A stretch of 64,000 nt of DNA. Origin: Chitinophaga sp. YR573 (GTDB lineage: Bacteria > Bacteroidota > Bacteroidia > Chitinophagales > Chitinophagaceae). The translations under genes and the position numbers were made by a program. The notes beneath the pieces were generated by a model that saw only the letters and a program-made list of their open reading frames with translations, had not been told where the DNA came from and ran no database searches. This document shows positions 49,959-59,813 of this stretch, one piece after another. Numbering within the stretch: position 1 is the first letter of the stretch; every line of letters begins with the position of its first letter. Location: contig NZ_FOJF01000002.1 of assembly GCF_900110995.1 (NCBI RefSeq), positions 992,001-1,056,000 on the forward strand, read 5' to 3'.

Positions 49959-52493
49959 ATGAGCGACATCGATAATACACAACCAACAGACGATTCCTTA
50001 CAGAATATTATTCACATAGGGGGAATGTATGAAAGCTGGTTTCTGGATTACGCTTCATACGTGATACTGGAGCGTGCGGTACCCGGCGTAGAAGACGGTT
50101 TAAAGCCCGTACAGCGCCGTATCCTGCATGCGATGAAGGAAATGGACGACGGGCGCTATAATAAGGTGGCCAACATCGTTGGATCTACCATGCAGTATCA
50201 CCCGCATGGGGATGCCTCTATCGGCGATGCGATCGTGAACCTGGGGCAGAAAGATCTGCTGATAGATACCCAGGGTAACTGGGGAGATGTACGTACCGGA
50301 GATGGTGCGGCAGCAGGCCGTTATATTGAGGCCCGCCTTTCCAAGTTTGCACTGGATGTAGGTTTCAATCCCAAAACTACCACCTGGCAGTTAAGTTATG
50401 ATGGCCGTAAGAACGAGCCGCTGGCTTTACCTATGAAGTTCCCCCTGCTGCTGGCACAGGGAGCGGAAGGTATTGCAGTGGGGCTGTCTACCAAAATATT
50501 ACCACACAACTTTGTAGAGCTGATCGAGGCCTCTATCAAATACCTGCGTGGAAAGAAATTCGAACTGTTCCCCGATTTTATCACCGGGGGTATGATAGAC
50601 ATTGCCAACTACAACGATGGTAAACGTGGTGGTAAAGTACGTGTAAGAGCGCATATCGAAGAGAAGGACAAAAAGACGCTGCTGGTAAAGGATGTGCCTT
50701 ATGGCGTTACTACCACAGCTCTGATGGAGTCTATCGTAAAAGCCAACGACAGCGGTAAGATCAAGATCAAGAAAGTGGTAGATAATACCGCCAAAGATGT
50801 AGAGATCGAAGTGCAGCTGGCGCCGGGTATCTCTCCGGATATCACCATTGATGCCCTGTATGCCTTCACAGACTGCGAGATCTCCGTATCTCCCAATGCC
50901 TGTGTGATCGTGGATGATAAACCGCGCTTTATCACAGTATCTGATCTCCTTCGTTACTCTGCTGATTTTACCCGTGAACTGCTGAAGAGAGAACTGCAGA
51001 TCCGGTTGGCAGAACTGGAAGATAAATGGCACTATACATCCCTGGAAAAGATCTTCTTTGAAAAGCAGATCTACAAGGAACTGGAGCAGAAACATAAAGA
51101 CTGGGAAGCTGTACTGGTAGCTATCGATAAAGGATTCAATCCTTATAAGAAGCAACTGAAAAGAGAGATCCTGCGTGAGGATATTGTGAAGCTCACAGAA
51201 AAGCCTGTACGTCGTATCTATCGCCTTGATATCAATGAACTGAATGAACAGATCAAAGGTATTGAAGCAGATATCAAACAGGTGAAACACGATCTCGTGA
51301 ACCTGGTAGATTACGCAGTAACTTACTATGAAGGACTGCTGAAGAAATACGGTAAAGGCCGCGAACGTATCACTGAAATCAAAACCTTCGATACCATCCA
51401 GGTACAGCAGGTGGCTATGGCTAACACCAAGATTTATGTGAACCGTGCAGATGGCTTCATCGGTACTTCCCTTAAGAAAGATGAGTTTGTAGCGGATTGT
51501 TCCGACCTGGATAATATCATCATTTTCCGCAGGGATGGTAAGATGCTGATCACGAAAGTATCAGATAAAACCTTTGTGGGTAAAGATATTATCCATATAG
51601 ATATCTTCCGTAAAGGTGATGAACGCACTACCTACAACATGATTTATGTAGATGGTAAGAGCGGTATCAGCTACGCCAAACGTTTTAATGTAACCGGTAT
51701 TACCCGCGATAAGGAATATGATCTCACCATGAAAGGAGAGAAGAATTCCAAGGTGCATTACTTCACTGCTAACTCCAATGGTGAAGCGGAAGTAGTGACT
51801 ATCCGGTTAAGCCCTAACAGTCCTGCACGTAACAAGGAGTTCGACCTGTACTTTGAAACGATCGCTATCAAAGGCCGTAATTCAATGGGTAACCAGGTGA
51901 CCAAATACCAGATCAAGAATGTGAAATTCAAAGAGAAAGGGGTATCTACTTTATCTGGTCTTAAGCTTTGGTACGATGAGAAAATGGGCCGTTTGAATAC
52001 AGAAGAAAGAGGTATTTATATCGGTGCTTTTGACGGAGAAGATAAAATCTTTGTGGCATTCAAGAATGGTCATTATGAACTCACCAACTTTGAACTCACC
52101 AACCGTTACGAAGCAGATGATGTGATCTACATAGAGAAATTCAATCCTGAAAAGGTTGTATCAGCCATCTATTTTGATGCAGATAAGAAACAGTTCAACG
52201 CCAAACGTTTCTATATAGAAACGCAAACGCTGAATAACAAATTCCTCTTTATTAAAGAAGGCAAGGGCAACTATCTTGAGTTCATCACAACACATGCAGA
52301 ACCGGTGGTATTGTTAAGCAGTGGTAAAAAACGTAGTCCTGATGTGGAAGAAGTTGACCTCTCAGAGTTCGTGGAAGTGACCGGCTGGAAGACAGTAGGA
52401 ACAAGGATTGCAGGAGATGAGCTGATTAGTGCAGAACTCGCTTCTGATGAAGAAGAGCCCGATGAAGGGAATATACAGGGAGAGTTATTCTAA
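49959..52493 (+). CDS. parC: DNA topoisomerase IV subunit A (type IIA, GyrA/ParC family)
   Basis: This 844-residue DNA-cleaving subunit opens with DYASYVILERAVPGVEDGLKPVQRRIL. The catalytic Tyr122 lies in AGRYIEARL. YHPHGDASIG and the coiled-coil/tower region (about 330-480) follow, and the C-terminal beta-pinwheel strands lie beyond 500, ending in an acidic tail. ParC makes the double-strand break passed through by ParE's ATPase. The acidic C-terminus (SDEEEPDEGN) is a local feature. It is the last gene of the operon, with a strong terminator behind it. Confidence 0.93.
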   Translation: MSDIDNTQPTDDSLQNIIHIGGMYESWFLDYASYVILERAVPGVEDGLKPVQRRILHAMKEMDDGRYNKVANIVGSTMQYHPHGDASIGDAIVNLGQKDLLIDTQGNWGDVRTGDGAAAGRYIEARLSKFALDVGFNPKTTTWQLSYDGRKNEPLALPMKFPLLLAQGAEGIAVGLSTKILPHNFVELIEASIKYLRGKKFELFPDFITGGMIDIANYNDGKRGGKVRVRAHIEEKDKKTLLVKDVPYGVTTTALMESIVKANDSGKIKIKKVVDNTAKDVEIEVQLAPGISPDITIDALYAFTDCEISVSPNACVIVDDKPRFITVSDLLRYSADFTRELLKRELQIRLAELEDKWHYTSLEKIFFEKQIYKELEQKHKDWEAVLVAIDKGFNPYKKQLKREILREDIVKLTEKPVRRIYRLDINELNEQIKGIEADIKQVKHDLVNLVDYAVTYYEGLLKKYGKGRERITEIKTFDTIQVQQVAMANTKIYVNRADGFIGTSLKKDEFVADCSDLDNIIIFRRDGKMLITKVSDKTFVGKDIIHIDIFRKGDERTTYNMIYVDGKSGISYAKRFNVTGITRDKEYDLTMKGEKNSKVHYFTANSNGEAEVVTIRLSPNSPARNKEFDLYFETIAIKGRNSMGNQVTKYQIKNVKFKEKGVSTLSGLKLWYDEKMGRLNTEERGIYIGAFDGEDKIFVAFKNGHYELTNFELTNRYEADDVIYIEKFNPEKVVSAIYFDADKKQFNAKRFYIETQTLNNKFLFIKEGKGNYLEFITTHAEPVVLLSSGKKRSPDVEEVDLSEFVEVTGWKTVGTRIAGDELISAELASDEEEPDEGNIQGELF

Positions 52494-52503
52494 TTGATAT
52501 AAG

Positions 52504-52534
52504 AAAGGCGTCCGGTAATCCCGGACGCCTTTTT
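52504..52534 (+). terminator. Intrinsic terminator after parC
   Basis: AAAGGCGTCCGG (52504-52515) and CCGGACGCCTTT (52521-52532) form a perfect 12-bp stem with loop TAATC, followed by further Ts. Confidence 0.92.
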
Positions 52535-52632
52535 ACTTGTTTTGAAAGTTCTTAAATAATTGAAACAAATTTTGTACTTTATCCCAGTCGTTGTGAAAAA
52601 AAATATCGGGACAGTATAAAATAGGGTGAATA

Positions 52633-55600
52633 ATGATAAAGTATCTGAGGCCGGCTATCTGCTGGATATGGTGTGCTTTCTCTGCACTAACTAATTCTTT
52701 TGCCGCAATTCCACCATCGCTTACCTACCTGGGCATTGAGCAGGGGCTTTCAAACAATGCTGTTACCAGTATCTACCAGGACCATAATGGATTTATGTGG
52801 TTTGGTACCTACGATGGACTAAACCGGTACGACGGATATACCTTCACTATCTACAGAAACGAATTCAATGATATAAATTCAGTAGCCAACAACAGGATAG
52901 CATGTATCACTGAAGACCGGCACAACCGCCTGTGGATCGGCACCCGTGGAGGTGTCAGCATTTACAGCGATGCTACCGGCCGTTTCTCCGGCCTCAACTA
53001 TCTCCCTTATAAAGGCATAAAGGAAAAGAAGATCCTGGCCTGGGTGAACGCTATCAAACCAGGACTGAAAGAAACCATCTTCATCGGTACCAATGGAGAA
53101 GGGTTGCTTATTTATAATGGGAGTGGAGCTGCCATACAGGCGCCGCTCAGGAACGGGAAAGTTGTTACCACAGAGTATGAAGTAATGTCGGTGGCAATGG
53201 ATGCAACACAGCGTACCTGGCTGTTTGTGCGTAATGTGGGGCTTTGCCTTTACGATAATAGCAGTGGCATGGTGAGAGTGATCAACGATAGTATCAGGAA
53301 CGGTATCGTCCTTCAGGCGGATAATAACGGACAACTATGGCTGGGCAATGATGAGGGGGTGTATAAATATCAGATCGCTTCCAATGTATTTACAGGAGTG
53401 CTGACAACACATTCCAAAAGGGTAGTGGACCTTATCATCGATAAACACAACACATTGTGGATAGCTTCTGACGGGGAAGGCGTTTTTACGATGCCCCTTG
53501 CTACCGGCAACATCACACACCTGGCATCACCGCAAAACAAGGAACTGCTTACCAGTACAGCAGTGTTCTCTATATTTGAAGATCATGAAGGCCGTAAATG
53601 GATTGGCACCCTGCGGGGCGGTATCAACATTCTTGATCCCAAAAGGACCGGGTTTGCCAGTATCACACATGACCCGCTTAACCCTAATAGCCTGATCAAT
53701 GATTTTACCCTGTCGCTTTGTGAAGATGCTGATCATAATATATGGATAGGTACCGATGGTGGCGGGCTCAGTATCTGGAACCGGAAACTGAACCAGTTCA
53801 CCAACTTTAAACACCTGGCAGGCAACAACCCTTCGTTGTGCAGTGATTTTGTGACTAGTATTATCAGTGATTTCCAGCACAATATATGGATCTCCACCTG
53901 GGGAACGGGTATCTATCGTTATAACAAAGCGGCCCGCTCTTTTGAACACTTCCCCTGTTTTGATCCACAGAGCAGGAGGGAGGACAAAAACACCTGGACC
54001 CTGTATGAAGATGCAGAAAAAGATCTCTGGGCAAGTGTTTGCACCAACGGACCGCTATACCGGTTCAACCGGAAGGCTAACCGTTTTGAGGTGTTTGATA
54101 GCAGTCTTACCAACATTCTTTCGATGGTGGAAGACCGCGAAGGCAATTGCTGGGCAGGGACCTATACATCCCTGATAAAGGTTGACAGGGTCAGCAGGCA
54201 GCATCAGGTATTTAATATTGGTTATCCTGTCCGGGTCTTTCATGAGGACAGGGCCGGCAATTGCTGGATAGGCACTGAAGGCGGTGGCCTGTTGCTGTTT
54301 AACCGGCAAAACGGTACCTATACACGATTCACCATGGCCAATGGCCTTTCCAATAACTCCATCCTGAAAATACTGGAAGATAAAAGCGGTAATTTATGGA
54401 TCAGCACATTTTACGGGATCTCAAAATTCAACCCGAAGCAAAAGACCTTCAAGAACTTTTCACAGTCAGACGGGCTACTGTCCAATCAGTTCAACTATAA
54501 TGCTGCCCTGGCGCTGCCATCCGGTGAGTTTATTTTTGGCGGCATAAAAGGGCTGAACATTTTCTATCCCGATAGTTTACAGTATTCTTCAAACATGCCC
54601 AAAGTACTGCTGACGGGCCTTAAGATTGACAATGTTCCGGTAGAGCAGGCTAAGGAGTATGTTATGCAAAGTACACAGGACCATGTTATGGCGCTGAGGA
54701 TCCCTTATAATAAGGCAGTGATCGCTTTTGATTTCGTAGCGTTGGAATACTCGGCCCCGGACAAGATAGATTACGCGTATTATATGGAAGGGTGGGACAA
54801 AGGATGGAACTATGTAGGAAAATCAAGGACAGCTAATTACACCCGGCTGCACGAAGGCACTTATACTTTCCGGTTAAAGTCAACCAATGCAGAAGGCGTC
54901 TGGAATAACGGGGAATATACCCTGCAAATAACCGTGCTTCCGCCCTGGTACAGGGCGTGGTGGGCCTACCTGTTGTATATCACTGTTATTGTGGGCCTGG
55001 CATATACATACCACCGGTATAAAGCGCAAAAAACAAAGCTGGCTTTTGACATACGGCTGGCCCGGCTGGAAACGGAGAAAGAAAAAGAACTGAATGAAAA
55101 GAAACTGACCTTTTTCACCAATATATCACACGAGTTTAGAACACCGCTTACGCTGATCATCAACCCTGTTAAGGAAATGCTTAACAACAGCGAGAAAAAC
55201 GGCCTGGAAGTAGTATACAGGAACGCCCGTCGCCTGTTAAGCCTTGTTGACCAGCTGCTGCTGTTCCGCAAAGCAGACAGCGAGACCGACAAGCTGAAAA
55301 TAACCCGGCTCGATCTCCATAACCTTTGCAAAGAGGTATACCTGTGCTTCAGCCAGCAGGCCAGGACAAAACACATTAACTATACGTTCAATTCTCCGGA
55401 GCAGCAACTGGAGGTATATGCTGACAGGGAAAAGATAGAGATCGTACTGTTTAACCTGCTTTCCAACGCATTAAAATTTACGCCGGAAAACGGGACAGTC
55501 AGCTTTGATATAAGCGAAGACGAAACTGACATCACTATCACTATCAAGGATACCGGCTGTGGCATTAGCGAAGATGCCAGCCAGCGCCTGTTTGAAAAAT

Positions 55601-56694
55601 TCTACCAGGTAAAGGAAGATCGTATGCCTGGTAAAGCCGGTTTCGGTATCGGCCTATATCTGTCCAAACATTTTATTGAGCGCCATAAAGGGCATATATC
55701 CTTTACAAGTGCAACGGGGAATGGAACCTCATTTATGGTACGGCTGAAGAAAGGCACCCTCCATTTTTCCGGACAGTATATTTTCGAGGAGATGGAGAAA
55801 GACCCTGCCCTGCTGGAAGAGCTGATGGGCAATATTCCCACTGAAATGCCTCCGGCCCGCCCTGCGGCAGAGCCTATAGTCGATATTATCTCCGGCAAGC
55901 GGTCTATACTGGTAGTAGATGATAATGCGGAGATCAGGGATTACCTGCAACTGCTTTTTAGCGAAAAATTCCTTTTCCATGAAGCAGATAATGGGGAGGA
56001 AGGGCTGAGGATGGCCCGGGAATACTCTCCGGATATTATTATCAGTGATGTGTTCATGAAAGGAATGAGCGGGGTGGAGTTATGTAATATTATTAAACAG
56101 GACGCTTCCCTTAGCCATATACCGGTTATCCTGCTCACAGCCAGTCCTTCACAGGAAATCAAACTGAAGGGTATTGAGTGCGGAGCGGATGACTATATTG
56201 TAAAACCGTTTGAAAAAGAACTGCTGATAGCCCGTATTGACAATATCCTCCAGAACAGGAATGTATTGCAACGCTATTTCTTTGATAAGATTACCCTTAA
56301 AAAGAATGATGCCCGGATCTCTACAGAATATAAGAATTTCCTGGAACGTTGCATCAGCATTGTAGAGAACAACCTGGATAAAGACAATTTTACGATTAAA
56401 GTACTGGCGGCTGAAATAGGTATGAGCCATTCCAACCTTTATAAAAAGGTAAAATTGGTTTCCGGGCATTCCGTAAACGCTTTTATCCGGTTTATCCGTT
56501 TGCGCCGGGCAGCAGTATTGCTGCTAAGTACCGGCTGTAATGTGAATGAAGCAGCCTTCGGGGTAGGCATCAGCGACATGAGATACTTTCGGGAGCAGTT
56601 CGCCGGACTCTTTGGAATGAACCCTTCCGAATACATAAAAAAATACCGCAACTCCTTTAACAACGATTTTAACGTAGTGAACTGGAAAGAATAA
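52633..56694 (+). CDS. Hybrid two-component system sensor-regulator (HTCS) of the SusCD locus
   Basis: This 1353-residue one-protein signalling system has a signal anchor, then a periplasmic double propeller of Reg_prop blades (YLGIEQGLSNNAVTSIYQDHNGFMWFG at the start, repeated through about 690). A Y_Y_Y domain (about 700-770) and one span (776-795) follow. The cytoplasmic part has a HisKA helix with His833 (FTNISHEFRTPL), HATPase (about 930-1050), a receiver domain (SILVVDDN, Asp1139 in IIISDVFM) and an AraC-type helix-turn-helix (about 1250-1345). It should sense a glycan fragment in the periplasm and activate the genes just downstream. The 119-bp gap to susC holds the likely operator. Confidence 0.95.
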   Translation: MIKYLRPAICWIWCAFSALTNSFAAIPPSLTYLGIEQGLSNNAVTSIYQDHNGFMWFGTYDGLNRYDGYTFTIYRNEFNDINSVANNRIACITEDRHNRLWIGTRGGVSIYSDATGRFSGLNYLPYKGIKEKKILAWVNAIKPGLKETIFIGTNGEGLLIYNGSGAAIQAPLRNGKVVTTEYEVMSVAMDATQRTWLFVRNVGLCLYDNSSGMVRVINDSIRNGIVLQADNNGQLWLGNDEGVYKYQIASNVFTGVLTTHSKRVVDLIIDKHNTLWIASDGEGVFTMPLATGNITHLASPQNKELLTSTAVFSIFEDHEGRKWIGTLRGGINILDPKRTGFASITHDPLNPNSLINDFTLSLCEDADHNIWIGTDGGGLSIWNRKLNQFTNFKHLAGNNPSLCSDFVTSIISDFQHNIWISTWGTGIYRYNKAARSFEHFPCFDPQSRREDKNTWTLYEDAEKDLWASVCTNGPLYRFNRKANRFEVFDSSLTNILSMVEDREGNCWAGTYTSLIKVDRVSRQHQVFNIGYPVRVFHEDRAGNCWIGTEGGGLLLFNRQNGTYTRFTMANGLSNNSILKILEDKSGNLWISTFYGISKFNPKQKTFKNFSQSDGLLSNQFNYNAALALPSGEFIFGGIKGLNIFYPDSLQYSSNMPKVLLTGLKIDNVPVEQAKEYVMQSTQDHVMALRIPYNKAVIAFDFVALEYSAPDKIDYAYYMEGWDKGWNYVGKSRTANYTRLHEGTYTFRLKSTNAEGVWNNGEYTLQITVLPPWYRAWWAYLLYITVIVGLAYTYHRYKAQKTKLAFDIRLARLETEKEKELNEKKLTFFTNISHEFRTPLTLIINPVKEMLNNSEKNGLEVVYRNARRLLSLVDQLLLFRKADSETDKLKITRLDLHNLCKEVYLCFSQQARTKHINYTFNSPEQQLEVYADREKIEIVLFNLLSNALKFTPENGTVSFDISEDETDITITIKDTGCGISEDASQRLFEKFYQVKEDRMPGKAGFGIGLYLSKHFIERHKGHISFTSATGNGTSFMVRLKKGTLHFSGQYIFEEMEKDPALLEELMGNIPTEMPPARPAAEPIVDIISGKRSILVVDDNAEIRDYLQLLFSEKFLFHEADNGEEGLRMAREYSPDIIISDVFMKGMSGVELCNIIKQDASLSHIPVILLTASPSQEIKLKGIECGADDYIVKPFEKELLIARIDNILQNRNVLQRYFFDKITLKKNDARISTEYKNFLERCISIVENNLDKDNFTIKVLAAEIGMSHSNLYKKVKLVSGHSVNAFIRFIRLRRAAVLLLSTGCNVNEAAFGVGISDMRYFREQFAGLFGMNPSEYIKKYRNSFNNDFNVVNWKE

Positions 56695-56706
56695 CCCTTT
56701 TTACCA

Positions 56707-56768
56707 GTTTATCCCCCTTTTTCGATCATTTACTCCCTGTGGTTTCCGGGGGAGTGGGCATATACTTG
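56707..56768 (+). promoter_or_regulatory. Candidate HTCS operator and susC promoter
   Basis: A direct repeat TTTAtCCCCC / TTTACtCCC (starts 56708 and 56729, 21 bp apart) is followed by the inverted repeat ACTCCC...GGGAGT and by TATACTTG (56761-56768, one mismatch from the -7 box). Two sites on the same DNA face fit an AraC-type regulator. Assignment is by position and pattern only. Confidence 0.4.
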
Positions 56769-56813
56769 CACTCAACAATGAATATTTTCCACGGTACAAA
56801 AATTTAATTCGTC

Positions 56814-59798
56814 ATGAAAAGCTATCTCACGTTATGGAAAAAGCTGCTCCTATGCTTTGTTTTCAGTAGTTATGCATTGGCCCTTTATGGACAGCAGCCA
56901 GTAAGCGGCAGGGTAAGCGCCGGGGACACGGCTTTACCAGGTGTTATTGTGTATATAAAAGGCACCTCCGTAAATACGCAAACAGACAATAACGGGCGTT
57001 TTTCCATTAATGCTCCTAAAGGAGCCTCCCTTACCTTCAACCTGATGGGGTATCTCAGCAAAGAGGTGCCAGTCAATAACCGCAGCACTGTTAACGTAGA
57101 ACTGGAACCAACAACCCAGGGGTTGGGAGAAGTAGTGGTGGTCGGTTATGGTACACAAAAGCGAAAAGACCTTACAGGTGCGATCTCTTCTTTGAATGCG
57201 AATGCCTATAAAGATCAGCCTGTATTAAATGCCTCTTCTGCCCTGCAAGGGAGAGTGGCAGGTGTTTCCGTAGCCAACAGCTCCGGCGCGCCTGGTGGAG
57301 CGGTAAAGATCCGCATCAGGGGGGCCAATTCCATCAACGCCAGTAATGATCCTCTGTATGTAATTGACGGGGTAGCGCTAAGCAGCATCGGTATACAGGA
57401 TATCAATGTAAATGATATTGCATCCATGGAAGTGCTGAAAGATGCCTCTGCCACCGCTATTTATGGATCGCGTGGCGCCAACGGTGTTATTATGATCACC
57501 ACCAAAAGTGGTAAGGCCGGCACTACACATATTGAGTATAACGGTTTCCTGAGCAGCAACAAGCCAATGAAAAAATACAAACTGCTGGATGCTGTGGGAT
57601 ATGCACAACAGGCCAATCATATTGCAGGAACTGCTGTTTTTGCTGATCCGTCAAGCTATGCCGGCAAAGGGACCGACTGGCAGGACCTTATATTCCAGAA
57701 CGGTACTACACAGAATCATCAGCTTTCCGTTTCGGGTGGAACGGAAAAATCGCGATACTATATCTCGGGCTATTACGTGAACCAATCGGGTCTGCTGGTG
57801 AACACCAACCAGGAAAAATATGCGCTGAGGGCCAACCTGGACAGCAAGTTGAGCAACAAAGTAAGTATAGGCCTGGGCATCTTTGCCACACATACCAACT
57901 CACACAATAACGGTGATATCGGCGGCAAGGGCAACCCGGTAACTGCGGCGCTGGCATGGGCGCCTACCGAGCCGGTATACGATTCGGGGTCTCAGTACAA
58001 CCGGTTCGCCATTTCTCCGATCTGGTCCAATCCTTACATGACCATTAAGGAGAGGAAGAGTGATAACTCTGCCAATTCTGTAGTAGTTAACGGACGGATC
58101 AAATATGATATTACTGACTGGTTATCGTTCAATGTGAACGTTGGCCTGGACATGAATTCCTCCAGGAATTCCTATCTGAATAACGATTGGATAAGCCCCG
58201 GCAATCCAGCTTCCGGCCAGAGCTATCTGGAAAACTATACCCTGCAGAACAGTAACTCGCTCACCTTTCACAAGAAGTACAATGAAAAGCATGATCTCAC
58301 TGTAATGGGTATTGTGGAAGAAACGTCCAGCAAGTACAATACTTTCTCAGCAGCCGGTTCCGGACTTACTTCCACTTCTAACGGGTATTATAACCTGGGG
58401 CTGAATACCTCCCAGGGCATTTCCTCTGCCTATACCAACTGGGCGTTGCTCTCTTATGTAGGCCGCGCTTCCTATACCTTTAACGATAAATACCTTATCA
58501 CTGCTACCTACAGGGCAGACGGATCTTCCAAGTTCCAGACCACCGCCAATAAGTGGGGTTACTTTCCTTCCATTGGTGTTGGGTGGCGCTTATCCGAAGA
58601 ACAGTTCATCAAAGACCTGGGTATTTTTTCCAACCTGAAGTTGCGGGGCAGCTGGGGCATTACTGGTAACCAGTCCATTAATCCATATAGCAGCCTTGGG
58701 CTACTCAATGGCATACAATACTCTTACGGCACTACTACACTATACCAGGGTTACCTGCTGGGTAGTCCCAGCAATCCCGACCTTAAATGGGAAACCACCA
58801 AACAAACGGATATAGGGCTGGATGTAGGACTGCTGGGCGGACGACTGAACATTACCGCTGATTACTATAACAAACGCACGAAAGATCTGTTGCTGCAGGT
58901 GCCTATTGCCAGCTACGACGGTGGTGGCAGCATGTATAAGAATGTGGGTGTGGTAAGTAATAAGGGCTTTGAAATCTTTGTAGACATTGCTGCTATTCAG
59001 CAACATGATTTCTCCTGGACGGCCACTATCAATGCCTCCGCTTACAGGAACAGAGTGGTAAGTTTGGGTAAGGATTCCATCCTGTACCGGCCCGTTATCG
59101 GCGGAGGGCTTATTAATACCAATATACAGGTAGTGAAGACCGGGCAGCCGCTGGGAGCATTCTATCTCATTCCCTGGCAGGGTGTTTACTCCAGTGATGA
59201 CAATGCCATGGGGTTCAAGGCCGGCGATAACCACTATACAGACGTTAGCGGCAATGGCTCTATTGGTTATGAAGACCGTGTTATTGCGGGCAGCGCCATT
59301 CCCAAATTCCAGTGGGGCTTTAATAATAACTTCCGTTACAAACATCTTGAGCTGAATGTGTTTGTACAGGCATCACATGGTAACAAAATATTTAACGCTA
59401 CTTATGCCGGAATAGCGGCGCCCACCAGTGATGTGAAATATCCTACGCTGGCGGAGTCTGCGAACTACTATACATCAAAGAGCACGGGCGCAGTGTGGGC
59501 TGATCCTGCCAGTAAAACCGGCCGCAGTTATGTGGAATCCACCCAGTATCTGCAGGATGGCAGTTATGTGCGGCTAAAGAACGTAAGTCTCTCTTACACC
59601 CTGCAAAAAAAGGCTACCCGTTTTGCGGATATCCGTTTTACGCTGAGTGCACAGAACATTTATACTATTACAAAGTATAAAGGATACGATCCTGAGGCCA
59701 CCTCTACTTCCGCTACCAGCGATGCTGATGCCGGCATTGACCTGGGAGCTTATCCTTCTCCCCGCACGATCACATTCGGGGTGAATATTTCTTTATAA
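56814..59798 (+). CDS. SusC/RagA-family TonB-linked outer-membrane transporter
   Basis: This 994-residue protein has a signal peptide (to ALYGQ). A carboxypeptidase-regulatory-like domain (VSGRVSAGDTALPGVIVYIKG, about 25-105) follows, then the TonB-box region GLGEVVVVGYGTQKRKDLTG. The plug is at about 120-235 (PLYVIDGVALSSIG, IASMEVLKDASATAIYGSRGANGVI), followed by a 22-strand barrel ending in VNISL. These are SusC features; the protein imports oligosaccharides captured by SusD, powered by TonB. The susD gene starts 15 bp after it. Confidence 0.96.
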   Translation: MKSYLTLWKKLLLCFVFSSYALALYGQQPVSGRVSAGDTALPGVIVYIKGTSVNTQTDNNGRFSINAPKGASLTFNLMGYLSKEVPVNNRSTVNVELEPTTQGLGEVVVVGYGTQKRKDLTGAISSLNANAYKDQPVLNASSALQGRVAGVSVANSSGAPGGAVKIRIRGANSINASNDPLYVIDGVALSSIGIQDINVNDIASMEVLKDASATAIYGSRGANGVIMITTKSGKAGTTHIEYNGFLSSNKPMKKYKLLDAVGYAQQANHIAGTAVFADPSSYAGKGTDWQDLIFQNGTTQNHQLSVSGGTEKSRYYISGYYVNQSGLLVNTNQEKYALRANLDSKLSNKVSIGLGIFATHTNSHNNGDIGGKGNPVTAALAWAPTEPVYDSGSQYNRFAISPIWSNPYMTIKERKSDNSANSVVVNGRIKYDITDWLSFNVNVGLDMNSSRNSYLNNDWISPGNPASGQSYLENYTLQNSNSLTFHKKYNEKHDLTVMGIVEETSSKYNTFSAAGSGLTSTSNGYYNLGLNTSQGISSAYTNWALLSYVGRASYTFNDKYLITATYRADGSSKFQTTANKWGYFPSIGVGWRLSEEQFIKDLGIFSNLKLRGSWGITGNQSINPYSSLGLLNGIQYSYGTTTLYQGYLLGSPSNPDLKWETTKQTDIGLDVGLLGGRLNITADYYNKRTKDLLLQVPIASYDGGGSMYKNVGVVSNKGFEIFVDIAAIQQHDFSWTATINASAYRNRVVSLGKDSILYRPVIGGGLINTNIQVVKTGQPLGAFYLIPWQGVYSSDDNAMGFKAGDNHYTDVSGNGSIGYEDRVIAGSAIPKFQWGFNNNFRYKHLELNVFVQASHGNKIFNATYAGIAAPTSDVKYPTLAESANYYTSKSTGAVWADPASKTGRSYVESTQYLQDGSYVRLKNVSLSYTLQKKATRFADIRFTLSAQNIYTITKYKGYDPEATSTSATSDADAGIDLGAYPSPRTITFGVNISL

Positions 59799-59813
59799 TT
59801 AAATGCTTACAAG

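Noticed and set aside
50499..51290. 263-residue minus-strand frame inside parC
   Set aside because: It lies wholly within a clear, conserved parC reading frame and has Phe/Ile/Asp-rich shadow composition with no recognisable domain.
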